Assembly: GCA_003260025.2 (NCBI GenBank)
Contig: QFZU02000090.1
Span: 1 to 48,481, forward strand
DNA: 48,481 bases
From: Microbispora triticiradicis
Lineage (GTDB): Bacteria > Actinomycetota > Actinomycetes > Streptosporangiales > Streptosporangiaceae
Direction: 5' to 3'
Below the pieces are notes generated by a model that worked only from the letters and a program-made list of their open reading frames with translations, was not told the DNA's origin and did no database searches. Positions 1 to 8,334 of this stretch are shown here, in pieces (position 1 is the first letter of the stretch; each line of letters starts with the position of its first letter). The position numbers and the translations under genes were made by a program.

Positions 1-143
1 CGGTGCGCCGTGGCGGCGTCCGCCGGTGGCGGCACCGCGAGGGTGACCGCGGCCGCCGCGGCGGCCAGCAGCGCGGCCAGGCCGAGGCGCAGGACCGGCG
101 GGACCGGTTCGGATCGGAGAGCTTCCGTGCGGAGATGAGCCAC
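1..143 (-). CDS. Secreted protein, N-terminal part only
   Basis: The window cuts this gene after 47 codons. Read from a GTG at 143, the peptide begins MAHLRTEALRSEP, then has a hydrophobic Leu/Ala/Val-rich stretch at about residues 20-39 and a PADA-A cleavage-like site near residue 43. This is a Sec-type signal peptide, so the product is probably exported. A G-rich stretch (GGGGG) lies about 8 nt before the GTG. Nothing after the signal peptide is visible, so no function can be given. Confidence 0.55.
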   Translation of the reverse strand, partial: MAHLRTEALRSEPVPPVLRLGLAALLAAAAAAVTLAVPPPADAATAH

Positions 144-260
144 CGGAGAACCCCCTATCAAATCCGGTGCTAAGCGAACAGATGCGGCATAAGTTCCGTA
201 CCCGCACTATTGGGGCCCGACATGCGTCCTGGGGAAGCCGAGAACGGGAAATTACCCGCG

Positions 261-281
261 TGACGGCGATTCGCCGCGTCA
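261..281 (-). terminator. Imperfect hairpin downstream of the alpha/beta hydrolase
   Basis: TGAC-GGCG and CGCC-(GC)-GTCA form a stem with a 3-nt loop and a 2-nt bulge, about 140 nt past the stop of the minus-strand hydrolase. There is no U-tract. The remaining bases of 144-417 show no gene. It could end the reductase/hydrolase transcript, but the distance and the bulge make this weak. Confidence 0.25.
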
Positions 282-417
282 GCCGGGGCGCTCCTGCCCC
301 TTGCCCGACGCCGCGGTCCGACGCCGCTCCGACCCCGCTGCCCGAGCCCGCCGCCCGGCCTCGGCGGCCCGTACGGCGGGCAGGCCCGCGCGGAGCCGCC
401 AGGACCAGGTGACCGGT

Positions 418-1380
418 TCACTTCGACTCGACCGTGCCCAGCGGATCGGGCATGCCGTTCAGCGCGGCGATCGCGTCGGCCCAGGCGGAGTCGCCGGGAT
501 AGAGCGTGGTGCGGAGATAGGCCCAGACGAGCGCCCGCAGTGCGGCGACGCGCTCGGGGTTCTCGTCGGTCGTCTCCGCCGCGTCGTACATGCCGACGCC
601 GCCGAGGCCGTGCTCCGCCCCGAACAGCGTCAGCAGGCTCTTGGGGCCGGGGCTCAGGTGGTACGCGTCGGCGCGCCAGTCCTCGCGATCGGAGAACGCC
701 GGGTTCCGGTCGTTCTCGCCGACGACGACGAGGGCGGGCGTGGTCATCGCGGCGAAGCCGGTGGTCCTCAGAACCGGATAGTGCTCGGCCGCGAACGCGG
801 CGAGGTCCTCGCCTCCGCCCGGAGGGGCCATGAGCACCCCCGCCTTGACGCGGGCGTCGGAGAGGTCCACCGGCGTCCCGCCGGCCGGATCGGCGACCCC
901 CTGGCCACACAGCAGGCCTACCGTGTGCCCGCCCATCGAGTGCCCGGCCGCGGCGATCCGGCTGTGATCCAGGCGTCCCCCGAGTCCCGGTACGGCGGCC
1001 TCGATCCGATCGAGGTGATCCAGGATGTGGCGCATGTCCTCGGCCCGGGACCGCCAGTACAACGGCGCCTCCGGGTCGTCCGACTCACGCAGACCCAGCG
1101 TCATCGAGTCCAGGTGGGTGGGCTGGATCACGGCGAAACCGTGAGCGGCCCAGAAGTCCGCGAGGGGCCCGTAGCCGTGCAGGGAGGACACGAAGTTCGA
1201 CGGCCCGTGGCCGTGCGACAGGAGGATGACGGGCAGGTCGCCCCCACTGGCGGGCGCGGAGACCTTGATCCGCAGATCGACGGTCCGGCCAGGGACAGGC
1301 AGCACGACAGGGCTGAAGGTCATGACAGGCGTGGGATCGCTGACGGGAATACCGGCGGCTTCGGTGAACGGCGCGCTCAC
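418..1380 (-). CDS. Alpha/beta hydrolase (dienelactone hydrolase/PAF-acetylhydrolase-like)
   Basis: A 320-residue cytoplasmic alpha/beta-hydrolase. The nucleophile elbow GHSMGG puts the catalytic Ser near residue 148. An oxyanion-region HGHG lies near residue 56, GENDRNP supplies a likely catalytic Asp near 224, and GAEHG the His near 257. The family hydrolyses esters or lactones; the substrate cannot be read from sequence. The GTG at 1380 is preferred because GGAAGAAGGA lies just before it; the upstream TTG at 1395 overlaps that site. It lies 72 bp downstream of the aldo/keto reductase on the same strand and is probably co-transcribed with it. Confidence 0.85.
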   Translation of the reverse strand: MSAPFTEAAGIPVSDPTPVMTFSPVVLPVPGRTVDLRIKVSAPASGGDLPVILLSHGHGPSNFVSSLHGYGPLADFWAAHGFAVIQPTHLDSMTLGLRESDDPEAPLYWRSRAEDMRHILDHLDRIEAAVPGLGGRLDHSRIAAAGHSMGGHTVGLLCGQGVADPAGGTPVDLSDARVKAGVLMAPPGGGEDLAAFAAEHYPVLRTTGFAAMTTPALVVVGENDRNPAFSDREDWRADAYHLSPGPKSLLTLFGAEHGLGGVGMYDAAETTDENPERVAALRALVWAYLRTTLYPGDSAWADAIAALNGMPDPLGTVESK

Positions 1381-1452
1381 AGGTCCTTCTTCCAAGAGGT
1401 TCGTCGCGGTTTTCCGGCCGGTGCGGAGTGGGACCGGCCGTGAGGGTCGTGG

Positions 1453-2475
1453 TCAGGCGGCGGCGCGTTCGGTGACCGGCCGGCGCCGGAGTTCCGGGCG
1501 CAGCAGGGCCGGGGGCAGGTAGGCCTGGTCGAGTGTGCCGACGTCGGTGCCGGGCGGGACGATTTCGTCGATCTGGTCGAGGATCTCGTCGGTGAGCGTG
1601 ACGTCGACGCCCGCGAGCAGGTCGTCGAAGTGCTCCATCGTGCGCGGCCCGATGATCGCGCTGGTCACGCCGGGATGGGCGATCGCGAACGCCATCGCGA
1701 GGTGGGTCATCGGCAGGCCCGCCTTCTCGGCGATCGGGATGAGCCGTTCGACGGCGTCGAGCCGGCGCTCGTCGTTGAGGTGCCGGAAGAGGCTCGCGCG
1801 GCGCAGGTCGTTGTGCTGCCCCCTGCGGACGCGGCCGGTGAGCAGGCCCTGCGCGAGCGGGCTCCACACCAGCGTGCCCATCCCGTGGCGTTGCGTGACC
1901 GGCAGCACCTCGGTCTCGATGGCGCGGTTGAGGATCGAGTAGGGCGGCTGCTCGGTGTGGAACCGTTCGAGGCCGCGCCGCTCGGCGACCCACTGCGCTT
2001 CGACGATGTCGGAGGCGGGCATCGTGGACGATCCGATCGCACGGACCTTCCCGCTGCGGATCAGGTCGGTGAGCGCGGAGAGGGTTTCCTCGATGTCGGT
2101 GTCGGGGTCCGGCCGGTGGATCTGGAAGAGGTCGATGTGGTCCGTCCGCAGCCGGCGCAGCGAGTTCTCGACCGCGATCATGATCCAGCGCCGCGAGGCG
2201 CCCTGCTGGTTGGGATCGTCGCCCATCGGGCGGCTCATCTTGGTCGCCAGGACGACGTGGTCGCGACGTCCCTGGAGCGCTCTGCCCACGACCTCTTCGG
2301 AGTCGCCGTAGACGTCGGCGGTGTCGATGAAGTTGATCCCCGCGTCCAGCGCCTTGTGGATGATGCGGATCGAGTCGTCGGGGTCGGGATTGCCGAAGGA
2401 CGTGGCGAACATCATCGCCCCGAGGGCGAAGGGGCTGACCTTGATGCCGGTGCGGCCCAGGGGTCGGTAACGCAT
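1453..2475 (-). CDS. Aldo/keto reductase
   Basis: A 340-residue NADPH-dependent aldo/keto reductase with a TIM-barrel fold. The catalytic tetrad is visible: Asp51 and Tyr56 in DTADVYGDSE, Lys79 in LATKM and His120 in FQIHRPDP. It reduces aldehydes or ketones; the family also includes dehydrogenases of small metabolites, so the true substrate is unknown. GGGAG lies 6 nt before the ATG. The gene is divergent from a TetR gene, and the space between them holds a good minus-strand promoter overlapped by repeated GGCTTTCCGG, so repression of the reductase by that TetR is likely. Confidence 0.93.
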   Translation of the reverse strand: MRYRPLGRTGIKVSPFALGAMMFATSFGNPDPDDSIRIIHKALDAGINFIDTADVYGDSEEVVGRALQGRRDHVVLATKMSRPMGDDPNQQGASRRWIMIAVENSLRRLRTDHIDLFQIHRPDPDTDIEETLSALTDLIRSGKVRAIGSSTMPASDIVEAQWVAERRGLERFHTEQPPYSILNRAIETEVLPVTQRHGMGTLVWSPLAQGLLTGRVRRGQHNDLRRASLFRHLNDERRLDAVERLIPIAEKAGLPMTHLAMAFAIAHPGVTSAIIGPRTMEHFDDLLAGVDVTLTDEILDQIDEIVPPGTDVGTLDQAYLPPALLRPELRRRPVTERAAA

Positions 2476-2602
2476 GCGATCTCCCGTGATGACGAGTGGG
2501 TGGCGGCGGCCGGGCGGCGGCCGCCGGGTTGATGAAGGCCGGGGACGTGAAGCCCGGGGCGTGGGACGCCGGGGCGTGCCGTATCCTGAGGCGAAGCGGA
2601 AC

Positions 2603-2639
2603 GGCTTTCCGGAAACGACTATACGGAATGGCTTTCCGG
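2603..2639. promoter_or_regulatory. Candidate TetR operator: repeated GGCTTTCCGG
   Basis: GGCTTTCCGG occurs exactly at 2603-2612 and 2630-2639, 27 bp apart. The first copy extends into the perfect palindrome TTTCCGGAAA (2606-2615). Both copies flank the minus-strand -10 box of the reductase promoter. A CCGTAT/ATACGG inverted pair (2579-2584, 2621-2626) is also present. Position between a TetR gene and its divergent neighbour suggests an operator; binding is inferred. Confidence 0.5.
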
Positions 2640-2647
2640 TTACGCAA
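2618..2647 (-). promoter_or_regulatory. Promoter for the aldo/keto reductase
   Basis: On the minus strand TTGCGT (2642-2647) and TATAGT (2618-2623) are 18 bp apart, a good housekeeping-type match. It would start a transcript near 2610 with an untranslated leader of about 135 nt before the reductase ATG. Confidence 0.5.
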
Positions 2648-2663
2648 GCGAAGGAGGGACGTG

Positions 2664-3359
2664 GTGGAGAACACGGCGCCGGCCGGACCCGGCACCACAG
2701 ACGGCACCACAGACGGCACCACAGACGGCACCGCAGGCGGTTCCACGGGCGGTTCCACGGGCACCGGCGCGCCCGGGCGCGCGCCGCGCCGGCTGCGGGC
2801 CGACGCGCAACGCAACATCGACTCCCTGCTCACGGCGGCGAAAGCCGTCTTCGCCACCTCGGGCGTGGACGCGCCCGCGAAGGAGATCGCCGACCTGGCC
2901 GGTGTCGGAGTCGGCACGCTGTACCGGCACTTCCCGCAGCGCTCCGACCTGGTCAAGGCCGTGTTCCAGCGAGAGGTGGACGCCTGTGCCGAGGCGGCCC
3001 CGGTGCTGATGGAGGAGCACGACCCGGGAGAGGCGCTCGCCCGCTGGCTCCACCGGTACACCGAGTTCGTCGCGACCAAGCGAGGACTCGCCGCCGCCCT
3101 CCACTCGGGCGATCCGGCGTTCGACGCCCTGCCCGGCTACTTCCAGGGGCGTCTCGGACCCGCACTCGGATCTCTGCTCGACGCCGCGGCGGCGAGCGGC
3201 GAGATCCGCGCCGACGTCAGCCCGGAGGACCTTCTCTACGCCGTCGCCAACCTGTGCCTGCCCGTGGCGGGCGAGGGGGCGGCCTTCAGCCGGCGCATGG
3301 TCGGACTGCTCGTCGACGGGCTACGTTATGGCGCCGATGCGAGCCGGGCTCACTCTTGA
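2664..3359 (+). CDS. TetR/AcrR family transcriptional regulator
   Basis: A 231-residue TetR-type repressor. After an unusual low-complexity N-terminus rich in Gly, Thr and Ser, the DNA-binding helix-turn-helix reads KEIADLAGVGVGTLYRHF, and the C-terminal half is the helical ligand/dimer domain. AAGGAGGG at 2651-2658 gives better spacing to the second of two tandem GTG codons (2664) than to the first (2661). It is divergent from the aldo/keto reductase and probably controls it and itself. The N-terminal extension of about 35 residues is encoded by a 12-bp tandem repeat and is not typical of the family. Confidence 0.9.
   Translation: MENTAPAGPGTTDGTTDGTTDGTAGGSTGGSTGTGAPGRAPRRLRADAQRNIDSLLTAAKAVFATSGVDAPAKEIADLAGVGVGTLYRHFPQRSDLVKAVFQREVDACAEAAPVLMEEHDPGEALARWLHRYTEFVATKRGLAAALHSGDPAFDALPGYFQGRLGPALGSLLDAAAASGEIRADVSPEDLLYAVANLCLPVAGEGAAFSRRMVGLLVDGLRYGADASRAHS
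2691..2762 (+). repeat. 12-bp tandem repeat in the TetR N-terminus
   Basis: Three exact copies of GGCACCACAGAC (2691-2726) are followed by one variant and two copies of GGTTCCACGGGC. They encode GTTD three times, GTAG once and GSTG twice. Copy number would be expected to vary by slippage. Confidence 0.85.
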
Positions 3360-3482
3360 GCGCTTGGATCGGACCTTTTCCTTCCCATATGTCGGATATT
3401 AGGTAAAAACTGGGCCCCTGCAACCCCATAACCCTTCTTGTCGTATATGCCTAAAGAAGAGATAGGGGTACGGGGCATTCTG

Positions 3483-4226
3483 ATGCGGACTAAGCGAATC
3501 TCGGTGTGGGCGGTGGCGAGCGTGCTGGTGTGCGCGGCCGCCGCCGCGACGATGGAACGACGCTCGCGGAAGGCCCTCGCCGCGGAGTGCGACCGGCTGC
3601 GCTGGTTCGCCGCCGACCTGTCGCACGAGCTACGCACCCCGCTCACGGCCGTACGGCTGGAGCTGGAGGACGCCGCCCAGGACGCCGAGGCCGACGTCGC
3701 GTCGCTGACCGGGCGCCTGCTGCCCAGCCTCGACCGGGCGGAGGCGGTGGTGACGAGCATGCTGCTGCTCACCGGGCGGCAGGCCGGCGAGGAGGGGCGC
3801 GAGCTGGTCGACCTGAGTGACCTCGTCGGCCGGGAGGTCGCCTCGCGCCGCGACCCTCACCCGGTCACGGTCCGCCTGTCCGGGCAGGTCAACGTCAGCG
3901 CCGTACGCGAGCAGATGCGTCAGGTGCTCACCAACCTGCTGGACAACGCCCAGCGGTACGCCCGCCGCGGTGTGGTGGTGGAGGTGTCCCGGCATGGCGG
4001 GATCGCGCGGATGCTGGTGGACGACGACGGGGACGGCGTCCCCGAGGCCGAACGGAGCCGGGTCTTCCAGCGGTTCACCCGGCTCAGCGGCCACTGCGGC
4101 CACGACGGCGGCGGGCTCGGGCTCATGATCACCAGGGTCATCGCCGAGGCCCACCGCGGCAGCGTCGAGGTCGAGGAGGCGCCGTCGGGCGGCGCCCGGT
4201 TCGTGCTCCGCCTGCCCGCCGCCTGA
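3483..4226 (+). CDS. Sensor-less histidine kinase (HisKA-HATPase)
   Basis: A 247-residue histidine kinase core. One hydrophobic segment (about residues 8-23) is followed directly by the HisKA domain with phospho-acceptor His48 in DLSHELRTPL, the N box NLLDNAQRYA near residue 155, the G1 box VDDDGDGVP and the G2 box GGGLGL near 210. No extracytoplasmic sensor or HAMP domain is present, so it is much shorter than usual for the class. No response regulator lies beside it. The ATG at 3483 is chosen because it opens a positively charged membrane anchor; its ribosome site is weak, and an in-frame ATG at 3447 is possible. It may be a truncated sensor or a true orphan kinase. Confidence 0.8.
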   Translation: MRTKRISVWAVASVLVCAAAAATMERRSRKALAAECDRLRWFAADLSHELRTPLTAVRLELEDAAQDAEADVASLTGRLLPSLDRAEAVVTSMLLLTGRQAGEEGRELVDLSDLVGREVASRRDPHPVTVRLSGQVNVSAVREQMRQVLTNLLDNAQRYARRGVVVEVSRHGGIARMLVDDDGDGVPEAERSRVFQRFTRLSGHCGHDGGGLGLMITRVIAEAHRGSVEVEEAPSGGARFVLRLPAA

Positions 4227-4374
4227 CAGGCGCTTCCGGCCGTCTGCCCGACGTCTGACAGTGCCCCTGACGGCGCATCTGACCCGCCGCCTGACGGGTC
4301 CTTGACCGATGAGGGCCGCCGCGCCGATAGCATTCGATCACCTGACCGGCCCGACTCATCCCCCTGGAGTGACG

Positions 4375-5373
4375 ATGCCCCGACCCGGCGACCTGGTGAT
4401 CGGCGGATACACGCCCGACACGGAGGGATCGGGCCCCGGTCTGACGGTGGCCCGGCCGGACGCGGAGGGGCGGCTGGAGGCGGTGGCCGAGACGGCCGTC
4501 TCCGGGCCGTCCTTCGTCGCCGGGCACCCCCGGCTGCCGCTGCTCTACGCCGTGCTCGAACGTGAGGGGGAGGGCGGCCTCGCGGTCCTCGCCGCCGGCG
4601 AGGACCGGGCCGCCCCGCGCCTGCTGGCCGAGCACCCGAGCGGCGGGTCGCTGCCCTGCCATCTCGCGATCGACGACCGGGGCGAGTGGCTCGCGATCGC
4701 CAACTACGGCGACGGGACCGTCACGGCGTACCGGCTGGGGGAGGACGGCATGCCGGAGCCCGGCCCGCAGACGTTCCCGCACGAGGGCCGGGGGCCCCAC
4801 CCCGAACGGCAGGAGGGCCCGCACGCCCACATGGCCGTCTTCGGCCCCGACGGCGTCCTGTACGTGACCGACCTCGGCACCGACGAGGTCCGCCGCTTCC
4901 TGCCCGGCATGCGCCCGCACCCGGAGGGTTCCGTACGGCTGGCTCCCGGCAGCGGACCCCGGCACTTCCTGCACCACGAGGGCCACTGGTACGTCACCGG
5001 CGAGCTCGACGGCACCGTACGCGTCTACGACGCCTCCTGGCGGGAGGCGGGGATGGTCCGGGCGAGCGGCGCCGAGGGGGAGAACCTGCCGTCCCACATC
5101 GCGCTGTCCGCCGACGGCCGCCACCTGTACGTCGCCAACCGGGGGCCGGACACCGTCGCCGTCTTCGCCGTCGGCGGGCCCGGGCTCAGGATGGTGGCCG
5201 AGGCGCCCGCGGGGGGCCGGTGGCCCCGGCACTTCGCGATCGACGGCGACCGTCTCTACGTGGCCTGCCAGCGGTCGGACGCGGTCGTCGCGCTGGGGCT
5301 GAAGGAGGGGCTGCCGGAGCACGGCGGCCAGGTGCTGGCCGTGGGCACCCCCTCGTGCGTGCTCGTCCGCTGA
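4375..5373 (+). CDS. Lactonase family beta-propeller protein
   Basis: A 332-residue protein of the seven-bladed beta-propeller lactonase family (6-phosphogluconolactonase/3-carboxymuconate cyclase type). Propeller-blade signatures recur: AIDDRGEWLAIANYGDGTV, GPHAHMAVFGPDG, GPRHFLHHEGHWYVTGEL, SHIALSADGRHLYVANRG and PRHFAIDGDRLYVACQ. Members hydrolyse sugar lactones, but many are uncharacterised. GGAG lies 5 nt before the ATG at 4375; an earlier ATG at 4309 has no ribosome site. No signal peptide is seen. It faces the DUF574 gene end to end with 25 bp between. Confidence 0.85.
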   Translation: MPRPGDLVIGGYTPDTEGSGPGLTVARPDAEGRLEAVAETAVSGPSFVAGHPRLPLLYAVLEREGEGGLAVLAAGEDRAAPRLLAEHPSGGSLPCHLAIDDRGEWLAIANYGDGTVTAYRLGEDGMPEPGPQTFPHEGRGPHPERQEGPHAHMAVFGPDGVLYVTDLGTDEVRRFLPGMRPHPEGSVRLAPGSGPRHFLHHEGHWYVTGELDGTVRVYDASWREAGMVRASGAEGENLPSHIALSADGRHLYVANRGPDTVAVFAVGGPGLRMVAEAPAGGRWPRHFAIDGDRLYVACQRSDAVVALGLKEGLPEHGGQVLAVGTPSCVLVR

Positions 5374-5398
5374 CCGGCCCGCGGGTGCGGCGCGACGA

Positions 5399-6271
5399 TC
5401 AGGGGACGCGGCCGACGCCGCCGACGATCCACACCCGCTGGGCCCGCGTGACGCTCTCCCGCGCCTCCGGCCGCCACTGCCGGATGTAGACGAGGCCGGG
5501 CTCGACGAGCTCGGTCCCGTCGAAAAAGCGCAGCACCTTCTCCCTGGTCCGCGGCACCTCGTCGGCCCGCGCCACGATCTGCCGGAACAGCTCGACGAGC
5601 GGTGCGGCCAGCTCGGGCCGGGTGTCGAAGACGGCGTGGCCGAGGGCCAGGTAGCTGCCTGAGGAGAGGTGGTCGCGCATGTGGGCCACGCACTTGTACG
5701 GCTCGTCGGAGTCGGGGAGGTACTGCAGCCGGGCCGGGATCAGCAGCCCGACCGGCTCCCGGAAGTCGACGAGCCTGAGCATCTCGGGGTCGGCCAGCAT
5801 CTCCGCCGGGCGCAGGAGCGAGCCCTTGACCACCCCGGTGCCGGGGGTGCGCGCGAGCAGGGCCCGGGCGTGGCTGAGCACCACCGGGTCGTCGTCCACG
5901 TAGACCACCCGGGCGTCCGGCGCGAGCTCCTGGGCGACCTCGTGGGTGTTGCGGCGGGTCGGCAGGCCGGACGCCACGTTGAGGAACTGCCGCACGCCCT
6001 GGTCGACCAGGAAGCGGACCACCCGTTCCTGGAACGTCCGGGTGTCCACGGCCATCGTCTTCACCTCGGGGGCGATGGCCATCAGGCTCTCGGCGAACTC
6101 CCGGTCGGCGGCGAAGTTGTCCTTGCCCCCGAGGAGGTAGTCGCTCATCCGCGCGATGTTGGCGCGCCCGACGTCGAGGCCCGCCACCTTGGCGGGCCGC
6201 GGGCCTCCCGGGTCCGGGCCGCCCCGATCCGGGCCACCCGCGTTCAGGCCACCCAGTTCCGCGCCGTCCAC
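5399..6271 (-). CDS. SAM-dependent methyltransferase, DUF574 family
   Basis: A 290-residue member of the actinomycete DUF574 (S-adenosyl methyltransferase, PF04672-type) family, which is greatly expanded in this phylum. Hallmarks are RANIARMSDYLLGGKDNF near the N-terminus, the SAM loop FLNVASGLPTRRNTHEVAQ, VVYVDDDPVVLSHARALL as the acidic cofactor strand, and a C-terminal VYIRQWRP. Substrates are mostly unknown. The GTG at 6271 has GGGAGG 4 nt upstream; an overlapping ATG at 6299 lies in another frame. A promoter-like pair precedes it, so it may be transcribed apart from the DUF4253 gene upstream. The first 25 residues are Gly/Pro-rich. Confidence 0.9.
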   Translation of the reverse strand: MDGAELGGLNAGGPDRGGPDPGGPRPAKVAGLDVGRANIARMSDYLLGGKDNFAADREFAESLMAIAPEVKTMAVDTRTFQERVVRFLVDQGVRQFLNVASGLPTRRNTHEVAQELAPDARVVYVDDDPVVLSHARALLARTPGTGVVKGSLLRPAEMLADPEMLRLVDFREPVGLLIPARLQYLPDSDEPYKCVAHMRDHLSSGSYLALGHAVFDTRPELAAPLVELFRQIVARADEVPRTREKVLRFFDGTELVEPGLVYIRQWRPEARESVTRAQRVWIVGGVGRVP

Positions 6272-6304
6272 TCGGCCTCCCTCGCTCCGGATCAACCATG
6301 AATG

Positions 6305-6332
6305 ATTATTCCGGTAAGTTCGTTGTGTCGAA
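6305..6332 (-). promoter_or_regulatory. Possible promoter for the DUF574 gene
   Basis: On the minus strand TTCGAC (6327-6332) and AATAAT (6305-6310) are 16 bp apart in an unusually AT-rich stretch between the DUF4253 stop and the DUF574 start. Confidence 0.35.
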
Positions 6333-6363
6333 TGCCGATCACCCCGGAAAACCGCGAGGACCT

Positions 6364-7179
6364 TCAATCCCACCAGAATGACCAGGCATTGCTGCCTACA
6401 AGCTGTTCGGCGTAGTCGGCCAGCGTGCCCGGCCCCTGCAGGACGCTGTCGGGGCAGAACGTCCAGTGCTCCGCCGCGACGTGCAACGCGTGCGCCGGTG
6501 TGGCGGGCGGCGCGGCGACGCTGAGGTCGAGGGTGTTGAACCCCATGCCGACGACCCGCGCCCCGAACCGTTCCTCCCAGCTGCGCACGACGGCGGCCAG
6601 CGGCACGGTCCATTCGTTGTGGTGCAGCGCCCCCTGCCAGCCGATCGCGACCATCGCGTCGGCGCCGCGGCCCACTGCGGCCAGCCCCAGGAGCGTCATG
6701 CGCTCGGCCACCACGTCGGCGTACCAGTCGGCCACCACGTCCGGGTCGGCCACCGGCGCGGCGGGCGGCGCGGGCCCGGGACACTCGGCCCCGAACGGCG
6801 CGAGGTAGGCCTCGTGGCCCAGCAGCAGGTCCTGCCACGCCTCGGCCATGAACCCGGCCGCGGTGAAGTAGTCGACCTGCTCGGGCGAGTCGGGCGCGAT
6901 CTGCCCGGCCGACCAGGGCTGCACGCCGTCCTCCAGCAGCACCGGCCACAGGCCCGAGCGGGGGTGCTCGGCGCGCAGCCGGGCCCACAGCCCGGCGGGC
7001 ACCGGCTCGTCGCTCAGCCAGAACGACGGGCGGTGATGGGTGCGCATCCGGTCGTAGTCGGGGTCCGGCCACACGAGGGACCCCGGCGGCAGGCCGGCGG
7101 ACAGCACCCGGCCGTCGCCGCCGTCGCCGAACAGCAGCTCCAGACCCGTGGGGAGGCGCCGACGCTCGTGAACCGACAT
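6364..7179 (-). CDS. DUF4253 domain-containing protein
   Basis: A 271-residue cytoplasmic protein whose C-terminal 110 residues match the DUF4253 pattern: WEERFGARVVGMGFNTLDLS, then HVAAEHWTFCPD and a terminal WSFWWD. The N-terminal half has no family I can name. Function is unknown; DUF4253 proteins are common in actinomycetes and often lie near polymorphic toxin or regulatory genes, but no such partner is evident here. The ATG at 7179 has a weak upstream site. It lies between the LuxR gene and the DUF574 gene on the same strand. Confidence 0.8.
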   Translation of the reverse strand: MSVHERRRLPTGLELLFGDGGDGRVLSAGLPPGSLVWPDPDYDRMRTHHRPSFWLSDEPVPAGLWARLRAEHPRSGLWPVLLEDGVQPWSAGQIAPDSPEQVDYFTAAGFMAEAWQDLLLGHEAYLAPFGAECPGPAPPAAPVADPDVVADWYADVVAERMTLLGLAAVGRGADAMVAIGWQGALHHNEWTVPLAAVVRSWEERFGARVVGMGFNTLDLSVAAPPATPAHALHVAAEHWTFCPDSVLQGPGTLADYAEQLVGSNAWSFWWD

Positions 7180-7185
7180 GCGCCA

Positions 7186-7232
7186 ATAATGTCGGACCTG
7201 GCCCCGGCGCGTCCCGCCAGGGCGATCATTAT
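7186..7232 (-). terminator. Nested hairpin after the LuxR gene
   Basis: An outer ATAATG/CATTAT pair (7186-7191, 7227-7232) encloses CCTGGC/GCCAGG (7197-7202, 7216-7221). The structure includes the LuxR stop codon and ends 7 nt before the DUF4253 start. It may limit read-through between the genes. No U-tract. Confidence 0.35.
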
Positions 7233-8200
7233 GCGATGTCGAGCCGGCCCAGTCCCTCGGCGAGGACCTTGGTCGTCAGGCGCGTACGGCTGTCGCAGCC
7301 CAGCTTCGCGAAGATGTGCTCCAGATGAGTGGTCACTGTGCGCACGCTCAGCACCAGCGCGGCGGCGATCTGGGGGTTGGAGTCGCCCCGCGCGACCCGG
7401 GTCAGCACCTCGATCTCCCGGGTGGTCAGGTCGTACGGCAGCGCGCAGGGACGCTCGGCGAGAACCGCGCCCTGGATGGAGCCGTGGAAGCCGACGCCGG
7501 CCCGGTGCAGGCGCATCTCCCGCCACTGGCCCGTGCCGTCGAGCCACAGCCCGCGGCGCGACAGCTCCCGCGAGTCGATGAACTCCCGCGCGAGGTCCGC
7601 CATGGCCGGCTCGGCGGCGAGGGCCCGCGAGGGCGGCCAGCCCGCCACGTCGCGCCGCCGCCCGCCGCGCTCGAACGCCAGCGCGTGGAAGCCCGGAGGC
7701 AGGCCGAGGGGATCGACCACGCAGCGGGTCACGTCGGTGAGGTGGGCCAGGGCGGGCGACACCGCGCTGATCACCGCGGGCGCCTCGGGCGGCAGGTCCG
7801 CGCGGGAGCCGACGTGCAGCAGGCCGGTGTAGCGCCCGCCGGTGAGGAACAGCGGCGTGGTGATCCCCGAGCGCCAGCCGTACGGCTCCAGATGGCGGCG
7901 GAAGTAGCGTTCGGTGCCGGGAGAGCCCATGACGACCGGCGTGCGCGCGGACATCGCGCGGCGGTAGGCGTCGAGCCCGGCGTACTCCTCGGCCGCGTCG
8001 TCGTCCACGCGGGTGTACCCGGCCGAGACCAGCGAGCGGTGCCGGCCGGTCGCCGGGTCGAACGCGACGAACTCGTAGGCCTCCACGGGGATGACCTCGC
8101 CCAGCGCGGTCATCGCCCCGTGCGCCCCCTGCCGGGCCACCTGGAAGCCCAGCTCGGCGACCGCGTGCAGGCCGCGCGCGCTGAGGCTGATTGGGTTCAT
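7229..8200 (-). CDS. LuxR-type regulator with GAF-like N-terminal domain
   Basis: A 323-residue regulator. Residues of about 20-160 look GAF-like, with FVAFDPATGRHRSLVSAGY and TTPLFLTGGRYTGLLHVG. The C-terminus is a LuxR helix-turn-helix: LTTREIEVLTRVARGDSNPQ followed by LVLSVRTVTTHLEHIFAKLG. No phosphoreceiver is present, so a small ligand or redox signal is likely sensed by the N-terminal part. GGAGGG lies 4 nt before the ATG at 8200. The left end of the TnpB element begins about 10 nt further upstream, so the native promoter has probably been displaced. Confidence 0.88.
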   Translation of the reverse strand: MNPISLSARGLHAVAELGFQVARQGAHGAMTALGEVIPVEAYEFVAFDPATGRHRSLVSAGYTRVDDDAAEEYAGLDAYRRAMSARTPVVMGSPGTERYFRRHLEPYGWRSGITTPLFLTGGRYTGLLHVGSRADLPPEAPAVISAVSPALAHLTDVTRCVVDPLGLPPGFHALAFERGGRRRDVAGWPPSRALAAEPAMADLAREFIDSRELSRRGLWLDGTGQWREMRLHRAGVGFHGSIQGAVLAERPCALPYDLTTREIEVLTRVARGDSNPQIAAALVLSVRTVTTHLEHIFAKLGCDSRTRLTTKVLAEGLGRLDIA

Positions 8201-8217
8201 CGATCCCTCCGAGGGCA

Positions 8218-8237
8218 CCCCCGTCTTCAGGCGGGGG
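8218..8237 (+). repeat. Left-end hairpin of the TnpB element
   Basis: CCCCCG (8218-8223) and CGGGGG (8232-8237) enclose TCTTCAGG. Subterminal hairpins like this are the recognition sites of Y1 transposases in IS200/IS605 elements. Confidence 0.65.
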
Positions 8238-8334
8238 AGGAATCGGGCTGCCTGCGGGGCAGGGCGGGGGGAGGCGTTTCGCCGGAAGGCGAACCGCTGT
8301 AGGAAGTCGCGCGATCGTCAGCTGATCGGGTGGC

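Noticed and set aside
2691-2762. Short tandem repeats as a CRISPR-like array
   Set aside because: Units are 12 bp, contiguous, without spacers and in frame inside the TetR gene.
418-8200. A secondary-metabolite gene cluster (reductase, hydrolases, methyltransferase, regulators)
   Set aside because: No synthase, synthetase or precursor-peptide gene is present, strands alternate and the genes are common singletons.
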